Assembly (NCBI RefSeq): GCF_000150275.1
Contig: NW_002060945.1
Location: forward strand, 6,135,246 to 6,199,245
From: Trichoplax adhaerens
Lineage: Eukaryota; Placozoa; Uniplacotomia; Trichoplacea; Trichoplacidae
Direction of reading: 5' to 3'
DNA length: 64,000 bases
Position numbers and translations under genes: made by a program. Below, piece by piece: positions 59,938 to 64,000 of the stretch (the stretch's first letter is position 1; every line of letters starts with the position of its first letter). Under the pieces are notes generated by a model. The model was not told the origin of the DNA. It ran no database searches and saw only the letters and a list, made by a program, of their open reading frames with translations.

Positions 59938-61460
59938 TTAGAGATTTCTGCTGCTACAATTTGTTACTTCAAGCACATAAGTAATTGCGTAATTTCATTT
60001 AAAATCCAATGTACTGTATATTGGTATGATGAATGTAGTTAATATAAATTATGGACATATGTAATCACGGAAATTTTTTTGGTCAGCTCTTTGTTATTTA
60101 ATAATATTAACTGTATAAAATGCAAATTTTATTTCATGAAATTATTTGTTATCATATATTCTATACTGGTTTTACTGCATCACTGTTCACTATGAGGTAT
60201 AATATTGTGATTACTATTAGACGATACCATCATTTTTGTTGGATTACTTCTATGAACACTTGTACAGTAAAAACACTTATAAGCGATAAAGCGGTGCATT
60301 GAGTTTAATTTGTTGCTCTTCAAATTACGCTTTGAATAAATTAATTATTTATGAAGTTACTACGACAAGCAAGTTGGTATGAAGAGTAAACTGTGGCAGT
60401 TGTAAAAATATTCGGATAAGTCCATTTTCTAGACTTCTAATTACTCTTTATCTAGTAATGACAATACTAATTAATATTCTGTAAGTATTCTTCATAGCAT
60501 TTAAATCGGCTTTTACAGTGTTCTATCCAGTGTCATCTCTCATTTCACTTATTAATATTGTATAATCATTTTTGTTTGCCTTTCTACGGTAACCAATCAA
60601 CTACAAGTGCTATACGTTGTTCTATAAGTTGATCCTACTTGAAGAGATATTTATAAAGATAGCATTTAATGGATTTGATTGAAATACCAAGCATAACGTC
60701 AATTTGGGTCATTTCGGGTAAAAAAAATATATAGGAAGGTTGAGTGTACTTGATTATTACTCTTTATTATGTCCATCATGGACTAGTAAAATACATAATG
60801 ATAAGATTTGGATTATTACATTAATATCCATCTAAATTAAATGAGGAATGGATGGATATAGTTCTGTTATTTGGTAAAGGGCTATCAAAATAAAACAAAG
60901 TTACAATTTTAATGTTTAACGATCAGTAAACGACGAACATTTGTTATTGAGACTTGGCACATAGTTGTTAACATTCCATCAAACAAACGTTGAAGCAACG
61001 ACGTAAGTACATGTAATAAGCCTTTTCAACAGCGATAATTTTTACTTTAAAAGTGGTTCATTCCGCCGTATTAAACTAAGTGTAACTGTATCGCATCCAT
61101 CTTCTTGCCATGGTTAATAACATTTATATCGAAATTGCTTCGGTGCAAGTATGGCTGAACTAGTCTTAACGCCATGATAATATTTGATATCAGCAATGTA
61201 GCAACTAATGTAAACCTACTTACTTTATAGGTACTACTGATACACGATTATATGTATAAGGATGTCACAAATAATAGAGTTGACCAAATTATGTAACATG
61301 CATTATCAACTAAATGATTTCTAGTAAATTATTTTAAAAAAGTAATGATAAATAATGTACGTATATTACTAGCATGATCAAATACAATTTGTACAAATTT
61401 ACTAGTTGTCAATCCTAAATTTTCCATGTCACGTTAAAGTTTATAGCAATAAAATTACTA
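59938..61460. other. Intergenic spacer between convergent genes
   Basis: About 1.5 kb, AT-rich, no gene or strong repeat seen. The frame at 60120-60302 is unsupported. Confidence 0.6.
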
Positions 61461-61466
61461 TTTATT
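61461..61466 (-). terminator. Poly(A) signal of SHC
   Basis: AATAAA on the minus strand 27 nt after the SHC stop codon. Confidence 0.5.
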
Positions 61467-61492
61467 AAGAAGGAAAACTATTAGCCATGATC

Positions 61493-64000
61493 CTAACACT
61501 GCCTGGGAATAGGAAATTTAAGCCAAAGATGATCGGTTTGCGACACCAAAGGTTTATCGGATTTTCGATGAAATTCAACAAGTTGACTGACACTATCAAA
61601 TTTGTAGTCCTGTGTTTTAACCTGCAATGATAATAACAAAAGTGTGAGATTAATATATTAAGATTAGCAGAGACAGAATAAAAGAATACTGCAATTTTGA
61701 GTATACAAAGGATGTTGTTATCGGAGAGCCATTGGGCAGTCCATTGACTTACTATGCCTTGCTCATTAGTAACAAGAACGTGATGTGGTACGTTATCGAT
61801 CATGCCGCTTAATACAAATTGCATAGGGTTGTTTACACTTTGTCGAATTAGAAATTGACCATTTTTTTGCAATAGTTTCTCCGCATCACCACGACTAAGA
61901 CCCCCATGATACCAGAGTTCACGTTGGAGTTTTGCTAACCCTGCATTAATTAAAGTTATTACTCTATTAATGAATTCAGTAGCGAAGATCTTATCGATAT
62001 ACTGTAAATAACGATGATTATTTCTAGGAAAGTAAACTGTAAATTCTGATATTTACCGACACTATTAGCCACATGAGATGGAACCTAAACATGCATGGAA
62101 AAAGTAGAACATCAGTAAGGAAGATCAATCGAACATGTTATTATTGCATGAGTTGATAACATACATCAAAATTGACGATATTATAATATTCCGGTGGGCT
62201 CGTGTTGATGTAAACATCTTGTGGATTATTGGAGGCCATCACTTCTGCCCATGGATCATTAGTAGCAACTAAATGGCTATCCTTTAACCTATCATTAATA
62301 TTTCCTGTCGTATCCTATCGATTAAACATATTGATAGCTTAAATAAAAGTATTAGAGATTGAAATACTGCCATACCATAGGTACTTATATTACGTTGGTA
62401 TAACTTCAAAATTATAATGACTTACAGATAAATCGATTAAGGCAACTTCGGTTTCGATATGGGCTGATTGGCTGCGCAAAACTTTAGGTGGTACCTAATT
62501 TTTCGATTAAAAATAAAAGTTACTTATGCTCTACTACTAAGAAGTAATTGATTGATTATAACTTTGTTACCGATAAGTTTTGATCATCTGGTGGAGCAGT
62601 GCCTCGCAATTGAACAGGAGCAACGCTTTGCAATTCAGGAGGAACAGAGGTTTGTAACTCAGGAGGAGCTGACGGTTGTCTGGTTAACGTTCTGATAATA
62701 TCATCATTGATATATTTCGCCTACACATACATGGACAATATACTCTTATTAATTCATTCTTGAAAGAGCTGCATTGCTTACAATACAAATTGGCAAATTT
62801 TGTACCTGAGATTCCAGCTCATTAACATCTTTGTTCTTAGACATATTACTAACACATAGAAATTGCGAGAAGATGAAAAAGTATAGTTAAAGATAGGTAC
62901 GAATAGAACATATAAAAATAAGGACTACAGGGCCTACTTTGGAATTTCACCATCGACTGCTTGCTGAGCGCTTGCTCTAGCTTGTTTGGTAGTTCTTTTA
63001 TAACACAATTCAAAAGCTTGACCAAGTGTTACCACCAAACAGTCAGCAACGTCATTTTCACAGGAGAAGACGTAGCAGCCTTGATTAATTGAAATATGTC
63101 AATTTTATTTGTCTCGAAGTAATTTCCAATCATTCTTTATTTAATCTTATGGCTTGAACACAAATAATAAAAGATTGTTCAGAAATGAGCGTTCAAGTCT
63201 AAACTTACATCTTTTGTCTGCAGATTCTTTAGCGACATAGGCTAAAAACTGAGATTGTTCCTATCATTGTATATAGAAATTTTGGTCAGTGTTATCAGGA
63301 AATATTGTGATAAACTTGAATAAAAAAATATGAGACATATATCAAATTCAAACCTTTTCACCGCAAGCAACGTAGGAAATGCCTTTGACGCTGTGATTGA
63401 AAATACTCTGATACATGAAATTATAATTAATACATGTGTATAAATGTTATAAAATAGTCGCTTAGCATCTATTGCTCAATACGAGTATAGTATAAAACTT
63501 GATCATCATTAGGAATACTGCATCATAATATACTAATGGCATACCTCGTTTAACTTGATATCATAAGTAATCACTTGAGTTACAGTCACGGCTACACCAA
63601 CTTCATGACCAACAAATGAATTTTTAGCATAAGCTAAGAAAATGAAGATCAAATATGATTGATGTTAAGTAATCCAAGTAACGATATATAAGATCCTATT
63701 TAATTTGTCAATCCACTTTAGCAATAGGCACAATCAATTGATTGTAATCGTGATTACCGCCGAGAAACTTTGCTGCTTGCTTGCTCATCTAAATTGAAAT
63801 ATAATATAAAGGAATATTCGAGATGAAAACTATGAAGACGTCTATGGTTAAGGCTGTAGCTATTCATTTTTCAGCGTTATATTCGACTGCTTAGTACTAG
63901 AGAAGGTGCGCCTATATAATTATTGATTTGTTGAGGTTGTCAGTACCTTTCGTTTTTTCATATCCTTGTACGGGCCACATTTTGTTTCTATCGCGCATTT
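61493..64000 (-). CDS. SHC: SHC-type PTB-SH2 adaptor, 3' part (13 exons, 392 residues visible)
   Basis: SHC proteins bind phosphotyrosine receptors and recruit Grb2-SOS to activate Ras. Minus-strand exons: 63947-64000 (cut by the edge), 63758-63788, 63545-63633, 63354-63407, 63209-63260, 62938-63079, 62806-62848, 62571-62720, 62426-62494, 62165-62314, 62057-62084, 61753-61940, 61493-61621; phases are consistent. The PTB part matches SHC1 block by block (KFLG, VAVTVT, NHSVKGISYV, FLAYVAKES, CCYVFSCENDVAD, LGQAFEL). A linker has a short Pro repeat (PPELQ twice) and a CH1-like region with DVYINTSP and PPEYYNIV, both Tyr-x-Asn Grb2-binding motifs. The SH2 domain follows (LWYHGGLSRGDAEKLL, FLIRQS with the phosphotyrosine-binding Arg), ending KFPIPRQC. 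The N-terminal PTB third lies outside. The gene is not assignable to a vertebrate SHC1-4 subtype. Confidence 0.94.

Overview
This window looks like nuclear DNA of an early-branching animal, most likely a placozoan (Trichoplax/Hoilungia type). It is AT-rich, with many small coding exons split by mostly 50-600 bp GT-AG introns, and its proteins are animal types (SHC adaptor, DENND4, FAM219, EF2, RPS15, NDUFS7, MPHOSPH10). The organism call is inference; the gene calls rest on exon-by-exon reading, and all complete models keep phase across every junction.

Layout. 58-2570: 3' part of a divergent EF2 paralogue (+), cut by the left edge. 6354-11162: a complete canonical EF2 gene (+), 18 coding exons, 840 residues. 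15843-28017: a large coiled-coil gene of about 1,975 residues (+). 29993-31247: RPS15 (-). 31891-32810: a three-unit tandem array in the divergent promoter region. 32781-33152: a small unidentified ORF (+). 33246-35419: MPHOSPH10 (+). 36654-39108: NDUFS7 (-). 39109-43787: gene-poor DNA with inverted and direct repeats. 43788-52721: DENND4 (+), 36 coding exons, 1,575 residues. 52722-58559: gene-poor DNA with a 154 bp tandem duplication. 58560-59861: FAM219-like gene (+). 61493-64000: SHC adaptor (-), cut by the right edge inside its PTB domain.

Function. The EF2 pair, RPS15 and MPHOSPH10 all serve translation or ribosome biogenesis; NDUFS7 is the N2 iron-sulfur subunit of respiratory complex I; DENND4 is a Rab exchange factor; SHC links tyrosine kinases to Grb2/Ras. 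There is no sign of an operon; the genes are ordinary neighbours, though RPS15 and the small ORF are head-to-head.

The most interesting item is the EF2 paralogue. It keeps an open frame and the same intron positions and exon lengths as the canonical copy across 11 exons, yet changes the residues beside the diphthamide histidine, including the glycine needed for that modification. Second is a window-wide family of GTACAGTAC/TACTGTA palindromes clustered near promoters, and third the tandem array whose units carry the start codon of the downstream ORF.
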